Shown: in pieces, positions 6,968-14,015 of the stretch
Layout: the number at the start of each line of letters is the position of its first letter
Position numbering within the stretch: the stretch's first letter is position 1
Assembly (NCBI RefSeq): GCF_015062985.1
Contig: NZ_SUTI01000021.1
Span: 1-21,517, forward strand
Direction: 5' to 3'
Length of the DNA stretch: 21,517 bases
Source: Methanobrevibacter sp.
GTDB lineage: Archaea; Methanobacteriota; Methanobacteria; Methanobacteriales; Methanobacteriaceae
Notes under the pieces: model-generated
The model's database searches: none
What the model was told of the DNA's origin: nothing
Seen by the model: only the letters and a program-made list of their open reading frames with translations
Position numbers and translations under genes: made by a program

Positions 6968-7717
6968 ATGAAAATAGAGGAAATAGACGCCATTCAATTT
7001 AAAAATGGGAAAGCTTACGATGCAAAGGAAAATGTAGTGAAAGATGAAACAATCACATTAACAATCAACGGAGAGATTTCCCGTAGCCTATCTGCTATAG
7101 AAGACTCCCTTAAAGAATTTGCTGTCGGATATCTCTTCAATGAGAATATGGTAAAGTCAATGGATGACATCAAAAGCATTGAAATAGATGGAGTTCAAAT
7201 CAATGCCGAAATCGACGATACCCTCCTTAAAACCAATGAAACAGTGCTATGTTCAGATTCCGCAGGAGGCTGGAGAAGCAAAATCAAGGATGTGAAACGC
7301 GTCGAGTCCGACTTTCAGGTCAGCGTGAAGGAACTGATTGAAAGAATAGAAGAGCTCAAGGACAACGCAGAAATCTGGCAGGCTACCGGAGGAACACATG
7401 TCGCCGGAATCGTTTATGACGGAAAATTTGTCGTGAAAGAGGATGTGAGCCGCCACGTTGCGGTTGATAAGGTAATCGGATACGGATTGTTGAACGGTTT
7501 TGACCTGAATCATTCCTATGTAATCTATAGCGGAAGAATGCCTGCGGACATGGTCATAAAGATGACAAGGGCCGGAGTGCCTATTCTTGCATCAAACGCA
7601 GCTCCCGCTAATTCCGGATACAATATCGCAAAAAAAGGAAATATCACACTCGTCGGATTCCTGAGAGGCCAACGCTGCAATATCTATAATAATCAAAATA
7701 GAGTAATTTTTGACTAA
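6968..7717 (+). CDS. fdhD: Formate dehydrogenase accessory sulfurtransferase FdhD
   Basis: A 249-residue protein with clear FdhD signatures: EFAVGYLFNE near the N-terminus, the block ATGGTHVAGI, EDVSRHVAVDKVIG with the conserved His, then SGRMPADMVIKMTRAGVPIL and a final ITLVGFLRGQRCNIY. FdhD transfers sulfur (from a cysteine desulfurase in E. coli) to the Mo/W-pterin cofactor of formate dehydrogenase. The start at 6968 is chosen because AGAGG lies 7 nt upstream and family similarity begins there; an in-frame ATG at 6872 would add 32 unsupported residues. The sulfur-carrying C-x2-C loop of the E. coli protein is not seen. The corresponding stretch reads TVLCSDSAGGW, with a single cysteine (C95). 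It is divergent from the transporter operon and convergent with hxlB. Confidence 0.93.
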   Translation: MKIEEIDAIQFKNGKAYDAKENVVKDETITLTINGEISRSLSAIEDSLKEFAVGYLFNENMVKSMDDIKSIEIDGVQINAEIDDTLLKTNETVLCSDSAGGWRSKIKDVKRVESDFQVSVKELIERIEELKDNAEIWQATGGTHVAGIVYDGKFVVKEDVSRHVAVDKVIGYGLLNGFDLNHSYVIYSGRMPADMVIKMTRAGVPILASNAAPANSGYNIAKKGNITLVGFLRGQRCNIYNNQNRVIFD

Positions 7718-7726
7718 ATTACTCTA
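7699..7726. terminator. Bidirectional hairpin over the fdhD and hxlB stop codons
   Basis: An 11-bp perfect inverted repeat (TAGAGTAATTT / AAATTACTCTA) with a 6-nt loop spans the junction. The fdhD TAA (7715-7717) starts at the last loop base and the hxlB TAA (7719-7721, minus) lies within the right arm. It can form on either transcript and is the only candidate terminator for both convergent genes. It lacks the long T-tract seen at other gene ends here. Confidence 0.5.
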
Positions 7727-8309
7727 AAACAGTGTGTCTTGCTTTTAGGTCGCTTTCTGTCTGTTGCATCTTTTCCATTAGCTCGGAAACGATAGCGTCA
7801 AGGAATACCAGTGTGGTCAATTCGAAAGCGGTACCCAATGGAGTCAATGAAGTATAGTTACCATGAATTTGACGTTTCATATAGTTTTCGTCATCCACTT
7901 CTTTTTTAGTCCTACCTTTGACAAGAATGTAGCTGTCAGCCAATTGCCCTAAAGTGGAATCAGGATATGAAGTTAAAGCCAATACTTTTGAACCTCTGTT
8001 TTTAGCTATCTTAGCTGCTGAAACGATGGTGTTAGTTTCTCCTGAACCGGAAATGGCAATTATGCAGTCATCTTCATAAATGGCAGGAGATATTGTTTCG
8101 CCTACAACGTAAGCGCTCAAACCCAAATGCATCAGCCTCATTGCAAATGCTTTGGCTGCAAGTCCGGATCTTCCGGCTCCTGTAACAAAAATGTTTTTAG
8201 ATTCGATGATAATATCTTCAAATTTTTCAATTGCCTCTTCATCCAAATAATCTTCAGCACTTTTAATGTTATCCAATATAGCTTTAATAGAAGTTTTCAT
8301 TATTTCCAT
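7719..8309 (-). CDS. hxlB: 6-phospho-3-hexuloisomerase
   Basis: A 196-residue SIS-domain protein, the normal size for PHI. Visible motifs are the phosphosugar-binding start FVTGAGRSGLAAKAFAMRLMHLG, split as residues about 36-58, the SISGSGETNT-type loop (here AISGSGETNTIVSAAKIAK, about 86-104) and the family-specific TPLGTAFELTTLVFLDAIV near the C-terminus. It interconverts 3-hexulose-6-phosphate and fructose-6-phosphate. In archaea lacking the oxidative pentose phosphate route it supplies ribulose-5-phosphate with formaldehyde release, working with hexulose-6-phosphate synthase, which is not in this window. The ATG at 8309 is taken as start; a second ATG at 8300 (MKTSIK) is an alternative, as ribosome-binding sites are weak for both. 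It is transcribed away from the adjacent regulator. Confidence 0.92.
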   Translation of the reverse strand: MEIMKTSIKAILDNIKSAEDYLDEEAIEKFEDIIIESKNIFVTGAGRSGLAAKAFAMRLMHLGLSAYVVGETISPAIYEDDCIIAISGSGETNTIVSAAKIAKNRGSKVLALTSYPDSTLGQLADSYILVKGRTKKEVDDENYMKRQIHGNYTSLTPLGTAFELTTLVFLDAIVSELMEKMQQTESDLKARHTVLE

Positions 8310-8352
8310 TTTATCTAAATCCCAAAATCAATATTATTAATTATGATTACAA

Positions 8353-8362
8353 TTTTATATAT
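8353..8362. promoter_or_regulatory. TATA box in the 58-bp hxlB/regulator divergent region
   Basis: The run TTTATATATA is near-palindromic. On the minus strand it lies about 45-50 nt upstream of the hxlB ATG, suited to a start near 8330. On the plus strand it is too close to the regulator ATG (8368), whose own TATA element is more likely the AATATTATTAATTA stretch near 8329-8342, implying a leaderless mRNA. The two promoters overlap, so one bound regulator could control both. Confidence 0.45.
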
Positions 8363-8367
8363 AATTA

Positions 8368-9234
8368 ATGAAAATTCAAAGCGAAGGCCTGATAAGTTTA
8401 AATATCGATGGCAACATCTATGATTATAAGCTATATGAAAGCTTAAATTCCCTATTCAAAACAGGATCCCAAAGAAAATCCGCAAAGGAACTGCACATTT
8501 CCCATACAGTGTTCAACAGGAGACTGCTTAAGGCGGAAGAGAAGCTTGGCTTCAAGATTACCCGAAAGGTGGGCAACGGTACAATACTCACTCCGGAAGG
8601 ATTGGCATTGCTTGAAGAATACAGGAAATATCTGATTCAAATCGAAAAGACCGATGCAATCAACATTGTCGGGGGACACATCAGCACAGGTCTTCTTGAA
8701 AGCATACCATTGCCTTTCAATGCAAACATCTACAGCAGCAGCGACAAGGATGCCTTTGAGCTTGCAAAGAGGGGTGCAGTCGATATACTGACACTGGATG
8801 ATCCTTTGATTGCATATGAAAGGGACATCAACTTCATGCCGATTGCCTATGATTATCTCGTTCTGGTTTCAGGCCCCGACTCAAAAAAGATTGACAGCAT
8901 TTCCGATTTGGAAAATCTTGATTTCATAAGCGTCAGCGGTTCTGCCCAAAGGCTTGCATGGACCAGCCTGAAGCATTATGATATAGGATTCAACATTAAA
9001 GAAACCGTGAACTCCCAATTCGATGCGTTTAAAATGGTGAGGAATTCAAAAAATTTATATACATTTTTGAATGCCAGTTATTTCAATGGAAATGACCTCC
9101 TAAAGTATGATACTCAGCATGTAATCAGCGTTGTCAAGGTGAATGAGGACAAGCCTGAAGTCGATGAATTTATCAGATATCTGTTGAATGAAGGTCAGGA
9201 TGAGATAGCAAAACAGGGTTTCAAGTCAATGTGA
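8368..9234 (+). CDS. ModE/LysR-like regulator with periplasmic-binding-type sensor domain
   Basis: A 288-residue protein. Residues about 20-85 form a winged helix-turn-helix of the ModE/LysR kind: KSAKELHISHTVFNRRLLKA, EEKLGFKITRKVGNGTILTPEG and ALLEEYRKYL, a typical tail of these DNA-binding domains. Residues about 95-288 resemble a type 2 periplasmic-binding fold of the PBP-like class (GAVDILTLDDPLIAYERDINF, then FMPIAYDYLVLVSGP), which would bind a small ligand in the cytoplasm. There is no TOBE molybdate-binding domain as in classical ModE. It has no obvious ribosome-binding site, suggesting a leaderless message. It is divergent from hxlB and near fdhD, so it may control one or both. The ligand is unknown; molybdate/tungstate, formate or a sugar phosphate are all conceivable. 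Confidence 0.78.
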   Translation: MKIQSEGLISLNIDGNIYDYKLYESLNSLFKTGSQRKSAKELHISHTVFNRRLLKAEEKLGFKITRKVGNGTILTPEGLALLEEYRKYLIQIEKTDAINIVGGHISTGLLESIPLPFNANIYSSSDKDAFELAKRGAVDILTLDDPLIAYERDINFMPIAYDYLVLVSGPDSKKIDSISDLENLDFISVSGSAQRLAWTSLKHYDIGFNIKETVNSQFDAFKMVRNSKNLYTFLNASYFNGNDLLKYDTQHVISVVKVNEDKPEVDEFIRYLLNEGQDEIAKQGFKSM

Positions 9235-9235
9235 C

Positions 9236-9258
9236 ATTACTTTTCAAATGCTGTTGGG
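9236..9258 (+). repeat. 23-nt 3'-flank element, copy 1
   Basis: It starts ATTACTTTTC and ends TTGGG, and begins 2 nt after the regulator's stop codon. It matches 22 of 23 positions with 19116-19138 after polC. See the findings. Confidence 0.6.
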
Positions 9259-9383
9259 AAAATAAGATAATAATATATTAATATATAGTACTACACTCAA
9301 CTGACTCTGTGTTTTTATGCATTTTCAAAACATTAAATAATGAGAAGACACAATATTAAACTGACATATAAAAAGGAGATATT

Positions 9384-10298
9384 ATGGTTAAAAACAGAGA
9401 TTTACTAGCAATTGGCCACTCTGCTCACGATTATATTATAAGAGTGCCTGAATTTCCAAAAGCAAATTTTTCAGCTCCTATTACAAATATGAAAACCTTT
9501 AACGGTGGTGCGGCAGCTAACGTTGCTTGTGTTGGAGCGAAATTAGGATTAAAAACCTCATTGGTTTCTGCTGTTGGAGGCGATTTCAAAAAAACTGAAT
9601 ATTATGAACATATGCAGAATTTGGGTATTGACACCGAATCACTAATCATTGTTCCGGGTGAAGCAACACCTACCGCATTTGTTTTGACTGACGATAATGA
9701 AGACCAAATCAGCTATTTCTATTGGGGTGCTGCACGCGAATTTGCAGACAGCAAAGTTCCAACAGCTGCGATTAAAAATGCAAATGCAATTCATTTGGCT
9801 ACAGGAGATCCTAACTTTAACTGGAAATGTTCCGAAGAGGCAAAAAATGAGGAACTGCTCGTTTCATTCGACCCGGGTCAAGACCTTGGAATGTACGACA
9901 CCAGAAAATTGAGGGACGTTATTGAAAATACCACAATCCTATTCGGAAATCACCATGAAATCGAAAGGATACTGGACGCCCTTGAAGTTGACCTTGACGG
10001 CCTAAGGGAATTGGGTCCTAAAATCATCGTTAAAACCTGCGGAGCTAACGGCAGCGAAATCTACTCAAGCGAAGAAAAAATTAAAATCGATGCTATTGAA
10101 AGGGATGTCGTTGATCCAACAGGTGCCGGAGATTCCTATAGGGCAGGATTCTTATCAAGGTTTTTAAACGGAGAAACATTGGAAGAATCAGCCAAGTTTG
10201 CATCTACAGTTTCATCATTCATTGTGGAACATCAAGGATGCCAGACCAACATGCCAAGTTTTGACGAGGCTTTTGAAAGAATGAATGAATTTTATTAA
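9384..10298 (+). CDS. PfkB-family sugar/nucleoside kinase
   Basis: A 304-residue ribokinase-fold kinase. N-terminal signature FNGGAAANVA (39-48) with the glycine pair that contacts the substrate; C-terminal signature DPTGAGDSYRAGF (244-256), where D250 is the catalytic base and GAGD forms the anion hole. Length is standard. Methanogen members include a characterised nucleoside kinase from Methanocaldococcus jannaschii with broad specificity; that is the best functional guess, with ribokinase or phosphofructokinase-type activity as alternatives. A textbook ribosome-binding site, AAGGAGAT, ends 3 nt before the ATG, the strongest in the window. It is a single-gene unit: the preceding gene is 149 bp away and a hairpin with T-tracts covers its stop codon. 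Confidence 0.88.
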   Translation: MVKNRDLLAIGHSAHDYIIRVPEFPKANFSAPITNMKTFNGGAAANVACVGAKLGLKTSLVSAVGGDFKKTEYYEHMQNLGIDTESLIIVPGEATPTAFVLTDDNEDQISYFYWGAAREFADSKVPTAAIKNANAIHLATGDPNFNWKCSEEAKNEELLVSFDPGQDLGMYDTRKLRDVIENTTILFGNHHEIERILDALEVDLDGLRELGPKIIVKTCGANGSEIYSSEEKIKIDAIERDVVDPTGAGDSYRAGFLSRFLNGETLEESAKFASTVSSFIVEHQGCQTNMPSFDEAFERMNEFY

Positions 10299-10306
10299 AT
10301 TTATTC
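10283..10306 (+). terminator. Terminator over the PfkB-kinase stop codon
   Basis: A 10-bp stem with one G-U pair (GAATGAATTT / AAATTTATTC, loop TATT) includes the TAA stop. It is followed by seven Ts, AA and eight more Ts. Confidence 0.6.
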
Positions 10307-10493
10307 TTTTTTTAATTTTTTTTAAAGTTAACTTTATTTTTATCAATATGGCTTTAATTTGCTTTTAAGCAAACCAAAATACTACTTTTTTAAAAATAAA
10401 TTTACTCATATCAAGTAAGATGAAATTAAAAAAAATCCTACTAATTTAAATACTAATAAATAAATATAAGACAATATCAACTAGGTATGAGAT

Positions 10494-10503
10494 AAATATA
10501 AAA
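10494..10503 (+). promoter_or_regulatory. Probable TATA box of thiC
   Basis: AAATATAAAA lies about 50 nt upstream of the thiC ATG, predicting a start near 10524. The 250-bp gap before thiC otherwise holds the kinase terminator, a small 6-bp hairpin (10358-10373) and AT-rich sequence. No TPP riboswitch core is visible. Confidence 0.4.
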
Positions 10504-10548
10504 TAAATTTGACTGTTTTAAATCTAATCTGACTATGATGTGATAACT

Positions 10549-11847
10549 ATGACACAAATTAGTGATGCAAAAAAAGGTATATTAACCGATGAGATGAAAC
10601 ACGTTGCTAAAATAGAAAATGTTTCAGAAGATTTTATCTTAAAATCAGTGGCAGCAGGTACAATTGTAATACCAAGCAACGTGAATAGAGATATAGAAGC
10701 ATCAGGTATTGGTGCTGGACTTAGAACAAAAGTAAATGCAACCGTCGGAACTTCAACAGACATCGTCAATTTCGATGAGGAAGTTCAAAAAGCTCAGATA
10801 GCTATCGACAATGGTGCAGACTGTTTAATGGAGTTAAGTATTGGCGGAGACCTTGACGTAATCAGGAACAGAGTGCTTGACATGTCCCCATTGCCAGTAG
10901 GATCCGTACCAGTTTATCAGGCAGCTATTGAAAGTATCAGACGTGACGGTTCTGTAATTTACATGGAAGAAGATGACTTATTCAAAACCATCGAAAAGCA
11001 AGCAAAAGATGGTATCGACTTTATGGCTGTTCACAGCAGTATCAACATTGAAACCTTGACCAGACTCAAAAGGCAAGGCCGTGTGACCGGACTTGTCTCA
11101 AGAGGAGGTTCATTCATGTCTGGATGGATTGTTGAAAATGAAAGGGAAAATCCATTATACGAAAACTTCGATTATGTTTTAGAAATTGCCAAAGAGCATG
11201 ATGTTGTGCTTTCACTTGCAAACGGTATGAGGGCAGGGTCCATTGCCGATTCAACCGACAGGGCACAAATACAAGAATTGATCATTTTAGGAGAATTAAT
11301 CGACAGGTCTCGTGAAGCAGGCGTTCAATGTATGATTGAAGGACCAGGACACATTCCAATCAACGAAATCCCAACAAACGTAATGATTCAAAAGAAAATG
11401 TGTTCAAACGCTCCATTCTATATGTTAGGACCTATTGTATGTGACGTGGCACCAGGTTACGACCACATCGTATCCGCAATCGGTGCGGCATCATCCGCAA
11501 AAGCCGGAGCTGACTTCATCTGTTATGTAACTCCTGCAGAACACTTGGCTCTCCCAAACCCTGATGATGTAAGGGAAGGTGTAATAGCAACCAAAATCGG
11601 AGCTTATGCTGGAGACTTAGCCAGCGGACAAATCGACGGTTCACAAGATTTGGCTATGGCTGAAGCAAGGAAAAAACTTGATTGGGAAGCACAATATGCT
11701 TGTGCAATGTTCCCTGAAGCTGCACGTGCAAAAAGAGATCAAAGACCTCCTGAAGAAGAAGACACCTGTACCATGTGCGGTAACTTCTGTGCAGTTAAAA
11801 TCGTTAACGAATGGTTGGACCAATCCGATTCCGACTTGATTAAATAG
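10549..11847 (+). CDS. thiC: Phosphomethylpyrimidine synthase ThiC
   Basis: A 432-residue radical-SAM enzyme converting 5-aminoimidazole ribotide to hydroxymethylpyrimidine phosphate for thiamine synthesis. Diagnostic blocks are IPSNVNRD, YQAAIESIRR, the MIEGPGHIPINEIPTNV region, PFYMLGPIVCDVAPGYDHI and the C-terminal iron-sulfur motif CTMCGNFC (C407, C410, C414). The length matches archaeal ThiC, shorter than the bacterial protein at the N-terminus. The start is placed at the ATG at 10549 (MTQISDAKKGILTDEMKHVA), with GTGAT just upstream serving as ribosome-binding site; the in-frame GTG at 10540 is part of that site. The cysteine motif here is C-x2-C-x3-C. Single gene with its own promoter and terminator. 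Confidence 0.96.
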   Translation: MTQISDAKKGILTDEMKHVAKIENVSEDFILKSVAAGTIVIPSNVNRDIEASGIGAGLRTKVNATVGTSTDIVNFDEEVQKAQIAIDNGADCLMELSIGGDLDVIRNRVLDMSPLPVGSVPVYQAAIESIRRDGSVIYMEEDDLFKTIEKQAKDGIDFMAVHSSINIETLTRLKRQGRVTGLVSRGGSFMSGWIVENERENPLYENFDYVLEIAKEHDVVLSLANGMRAGSIADSTDRAQIQELIILGELIDRSREAGVQCMIEGPGHIPINEIPTNVMIQKKMCSNAPFYMLGPIVCDVAPGYDHIVSAIGAASSAKAGADFICYVTPAEHLALPNPDDVREGVIATKIGAYAGDLASGQIDGSQDLAMAEARKKLDWEAQYACAMFPEAARAKRDQRPPEEEDTCTMCGNFCAVKIVNEWLDQSDSDLIK

Positions 11848-11865
11848 ATAATATTATCTATTTAA
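11840..11865 (+). terminator. 26-bp perfect palindrome and T-tract ending thiC
   Basis: Positions 11840-11865 are a perfect 26-bp palindrome centred between 11852 and 11853, containing the thiC TAG stop (11845-11847). It is followed by CTTTC and eight Ts. In RNA it would fold as a hairpin of about 11 bp with a 4-nt loop. It is also a possible dimeric protein site because there is no spacer. Confidence 0.65.
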
Positions 11866-12023
11866 CTTTCTTTTTTTTATTTTAATTTAACATCAACAAT
11901 TGATTGCTGACAACTTTTTTAATTTTAATTTAAACTAATCTTTTTATATTAATAGCAACAAAAATCAATACAGTATAATTACTTATTTTATGATAATTTT
12001 TTTTATTAGAATGGTGAATATAA

Positions 12024-13607
12024 ATGACACATTGGATTGAAAACATAGCTAATGAATTAAGTAAAATGGACGTAGATGAGCATGTCATCGCAAGCGGAAC
12101 TTCAATATCCGGTTCCATACACATTGGAAACTCTTGCGACATATTTATAGCTAATGGAATTGGAAAGAAATTAAGAGAAAAAGGAAAAAAAGCTAAAACA
12201 ATATGGATTGCAGATGACCATGACCCTCTAAGAAAAGTTCCATACCCTTTACCTGAATCTTACGATAAATACTTAGGAATGCCGTATTCAATGATTCCAT
12301 GTCCTGATGGATGCTGTGCTAATTTTGTAGAGCACTTTGAAAAACCTCTACTTTCAGTGATGGACAACTATGGAATTGAAATAGAAGCAAAATCCGGTTT
12401 TGAAATGTACAAAAGCGGAGTTTATAACGATTACATAAGAATTGCCCTTGAAAATGTTGAAAGAATCAAGGAAATATTCAACCAATACAGAAGAGAACCT
12501 TTGGCCGATGACTGGTTGCCTTACAACCCGATTTGTGACGAATGCGGACGTGTAAACACCACTTACGCTTATGATTATGATGGAGACATCATCAAATACA
12601 GATGTGAATGCGGTCATGACGGTGAGATGGACATCAAATCCGGAAACGGTAAACTTACATGGAGAGTTGAATGGGCTGCAAGATGGAAAATATTCAAAAC
12701 CACCTGCGAACCGTTCGGAAAAGACCACGCTGCAAGCGGAGGATCATATGATGTAAGTAGCGTAATTTCTGAAGAGATATTCAATTATCCTGCACCATAT
12801 CCTGTGCCATATGAATGGATTACCCTTGACGGTGAAGCCATGAGTAAATCCCATGGAGTGTTCTTTGCTCCTGAAGAATGGCTGAAAATCGGACCTGCAG
12901 AAAGTTTACACTACTACCTGTTCAGATCAAAACCTATGAAAGCAAAAGATTTCTCACCAAAAATGCCTTTCCTAGACTTCATTGACCAATTCGATACTGT
13001 TGAAAAAGTATTCTACGATGAAGAGGAAGCTCCATCCGAAAAAGAAGGTAAAAAATTCAAGGAAATCTATGAAATTGTTCAAATGACTCCTGATGCACCT
13101 TTACCTTTCAGACCACCATTCAGATTTCTGGTTAATGCTTACCAAATTGCTGGAGATGACCTTGAAAAAATATTTGAAATTCTTAAAAGGAATTCTCAAT
13201 TAACTAAAAGCTTTAAAGATAAGGAATTTGGTGATTTAACCGATTTGGAAATGGCTCAATACAGAGAAAGGGTCGACAATGTGATTTACTGGCTGGACAC
13301 CTATGCACCTAAATTCGTGAAATTCCAAGTGCAGGAAAAAAGCATTCCAAAATTGCCGTTGACCGATGAGCAGAACAAGTTCCTATCTGATTTGGCTGAT
13401 TTGATGGAAAACAATGATTTCAATGATGCTACCGAATTGCACGATGCAATGTATGAAATTCTGGAAGCTCAAGGATTAAAACCACAAAAAGGATTCCAAG
13501 CTATCTATAAAATGATTCTCGGTCAAAAACAAGGCCCAAGAGCAGCATCATTCCTTTTAAGTTTGGATAAGGACTTTGTTATAAAAAGATTAAGGCATGA
13601 AGCTTAA
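12024..13607 (+). CDS. lysS: Lysyl-tRNA synthetase, class I
   Basis: A 527-residue class I LysRS, the archaeal/spirochaete type unrelated to the class II enzyme. The HIGH-type motif is HIGN (33-36) within SISGSIHIGN, and the KMSKS-type motif is AMSKS (272-276) in GEAMSKSHGVFF. Zinc-binding pairs CDECG and CECG lie around residues 171-200, and the C-terminal half is helical, as expected for the anticodon-binding domain. It attaches lysine to tRNA-Lys. Start ATG at 12024 with GGTGA 6 nt upstream. It stands alone between thiC and a convergent gene 21 bp downstream. Confidence 0.97.
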   Translation: MTHWIENIANELSKMDVDEHVIASGTSISGSIHIGNSCDIFIANGIGKKLREKGKKAKTIWIADDHDPLRKVPYPLPESYDKYLGMPYSMIPCPDGCCANFVEHFEKPLLSVMDNYGIEIEAKSGFEMYKSGVYNDYIRIALENVERIKEIFNQYRREPLADDWLPYNPICDECGRVNTTYAYDYDGDIIKYRCECGHDGEMDIKSGNGKLTWRVEWAARWKIFKTTCEPFGKDHAASGGSYDVSSVISEEIFNYPAPYPVPYEWITLDGEAMSKSHGVFFAPEEWLKIGPAESLHYYLFRSKPMKAKDFSPKMPFLDFIDQFDTVEKVFYDEEEAPSEKEGKKFKEIYEIVQMTPDAPLPFRPPFRFLVNAYQIAGDDLEKIFEILKRNSQLTKSFKDKEFGDLTDLEMAQYRERVDNVIYWLDTYAPKFVKFQVQEKSIPKLPLTDEQNKFLSDLADLMENNDFNDATELHDAMYEILEAQGLKPQKGFQAIYKMILGQKQGPRAASFLLSLDKDFVIKRLRHEA

Positions 13608-13613
13608 TCTTTT
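13584..13613 (+). terminator. Terminator hairpin over the lysS stop codon
   Basis: Perfect 11-bp arms (AAAAGATTAAG / CTTAATCTTTT) with an 8-nt loop; the TAA stop (13605-13607) lies in the right arm. Eight Ts follow at 13623-13630, shared with the end of the convergent GNAT-like gene. Confidence 0.6.
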
Positions 13614-13628
13614 AAACTTTTATTTTTT

Positions 13629-14015
13629 TTAAATTAAACTTTTAAACTCTTTTTTATACTGGATTTCATCACTGTCGATTTTTACATAATCCAGCTTTTC
13701 GAATATTCCTATCAGGATGTCCTCTTCGCTGTCAAAGTTAACGACAACGCTTTTAAACCCATAATCAATAGCTATCTTTTCAAGCTGCCTGATTAATTTG
13801 TAGGCTATCTTTTCACGGCCATCATAGGAATTCAGGAATAATGTGGTGATTTCAGCCGAATCGGCATCATAAACTTTGAAACTTGTACATCCTACGGTTT
13901 TGCCAAAACTTGTTAAAAGCAAAACAACCTGTGGGTCGTCTAAAAAGCATCCGAAGGAATCACAGAATTTAACAAACCTTTCATCTCTTTCATCAGTAAC
14001 TATAATTTCCATCAT
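13629..14015 (-). CDS. Small GNAT-like acetyltransferase
   Basis: A 128-residue protein with GNAT-fold layout: a strand VVLLLTSFGKTVGCTSFKVY, a central strand AEITTLFLNSYDGREKIAYKLIRQLEK (in place of the V-L-x-V..R-x-x-G-x-G/A acetyl-CoA motif, here YDGREKIAYKL, about 64-74), then GFKSVVVNF and FEKLDYVKI near the end. The pyrophosphate loop is imperfect but recognisable. Its start overlaps the deaminase stop by 4 bp (ATGA), so it is translated in the same operon; a GAGGT site precedes two consecutive ATGs (14015, 14012), and spacing slightly favours the second. The substrate is unknown. Calling it an acetyltransferase is a fold-level inference. Confidence 0.65.
   Translation of the reverse strand: MMEIIVTDERDERFVKFCDSFGCFLDDPQVVLLLTSFGKTVGCTSFKVYDADSAEITTLFLNSYDGREKIAYKLIRQLEKIAIDYGFKSVVVNFDSEEDILIGIFEKLDYVKIDSDEIQYKKEFKSLI

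Noticed and set aside
10299..10548. TPP riboswitch before thiC
   Set aside because: The conserved CTGAGA and ACCTGA cores are absent; only AT-rich sequence and a small 6-bp hairpin are present.
13609..13648. Direct repeat CTTTTAAACT between lysS and the GNAT-like gene
   Set aside because: Ten AT-rich bases in a T-rich convergent terminator region are expected by chance.
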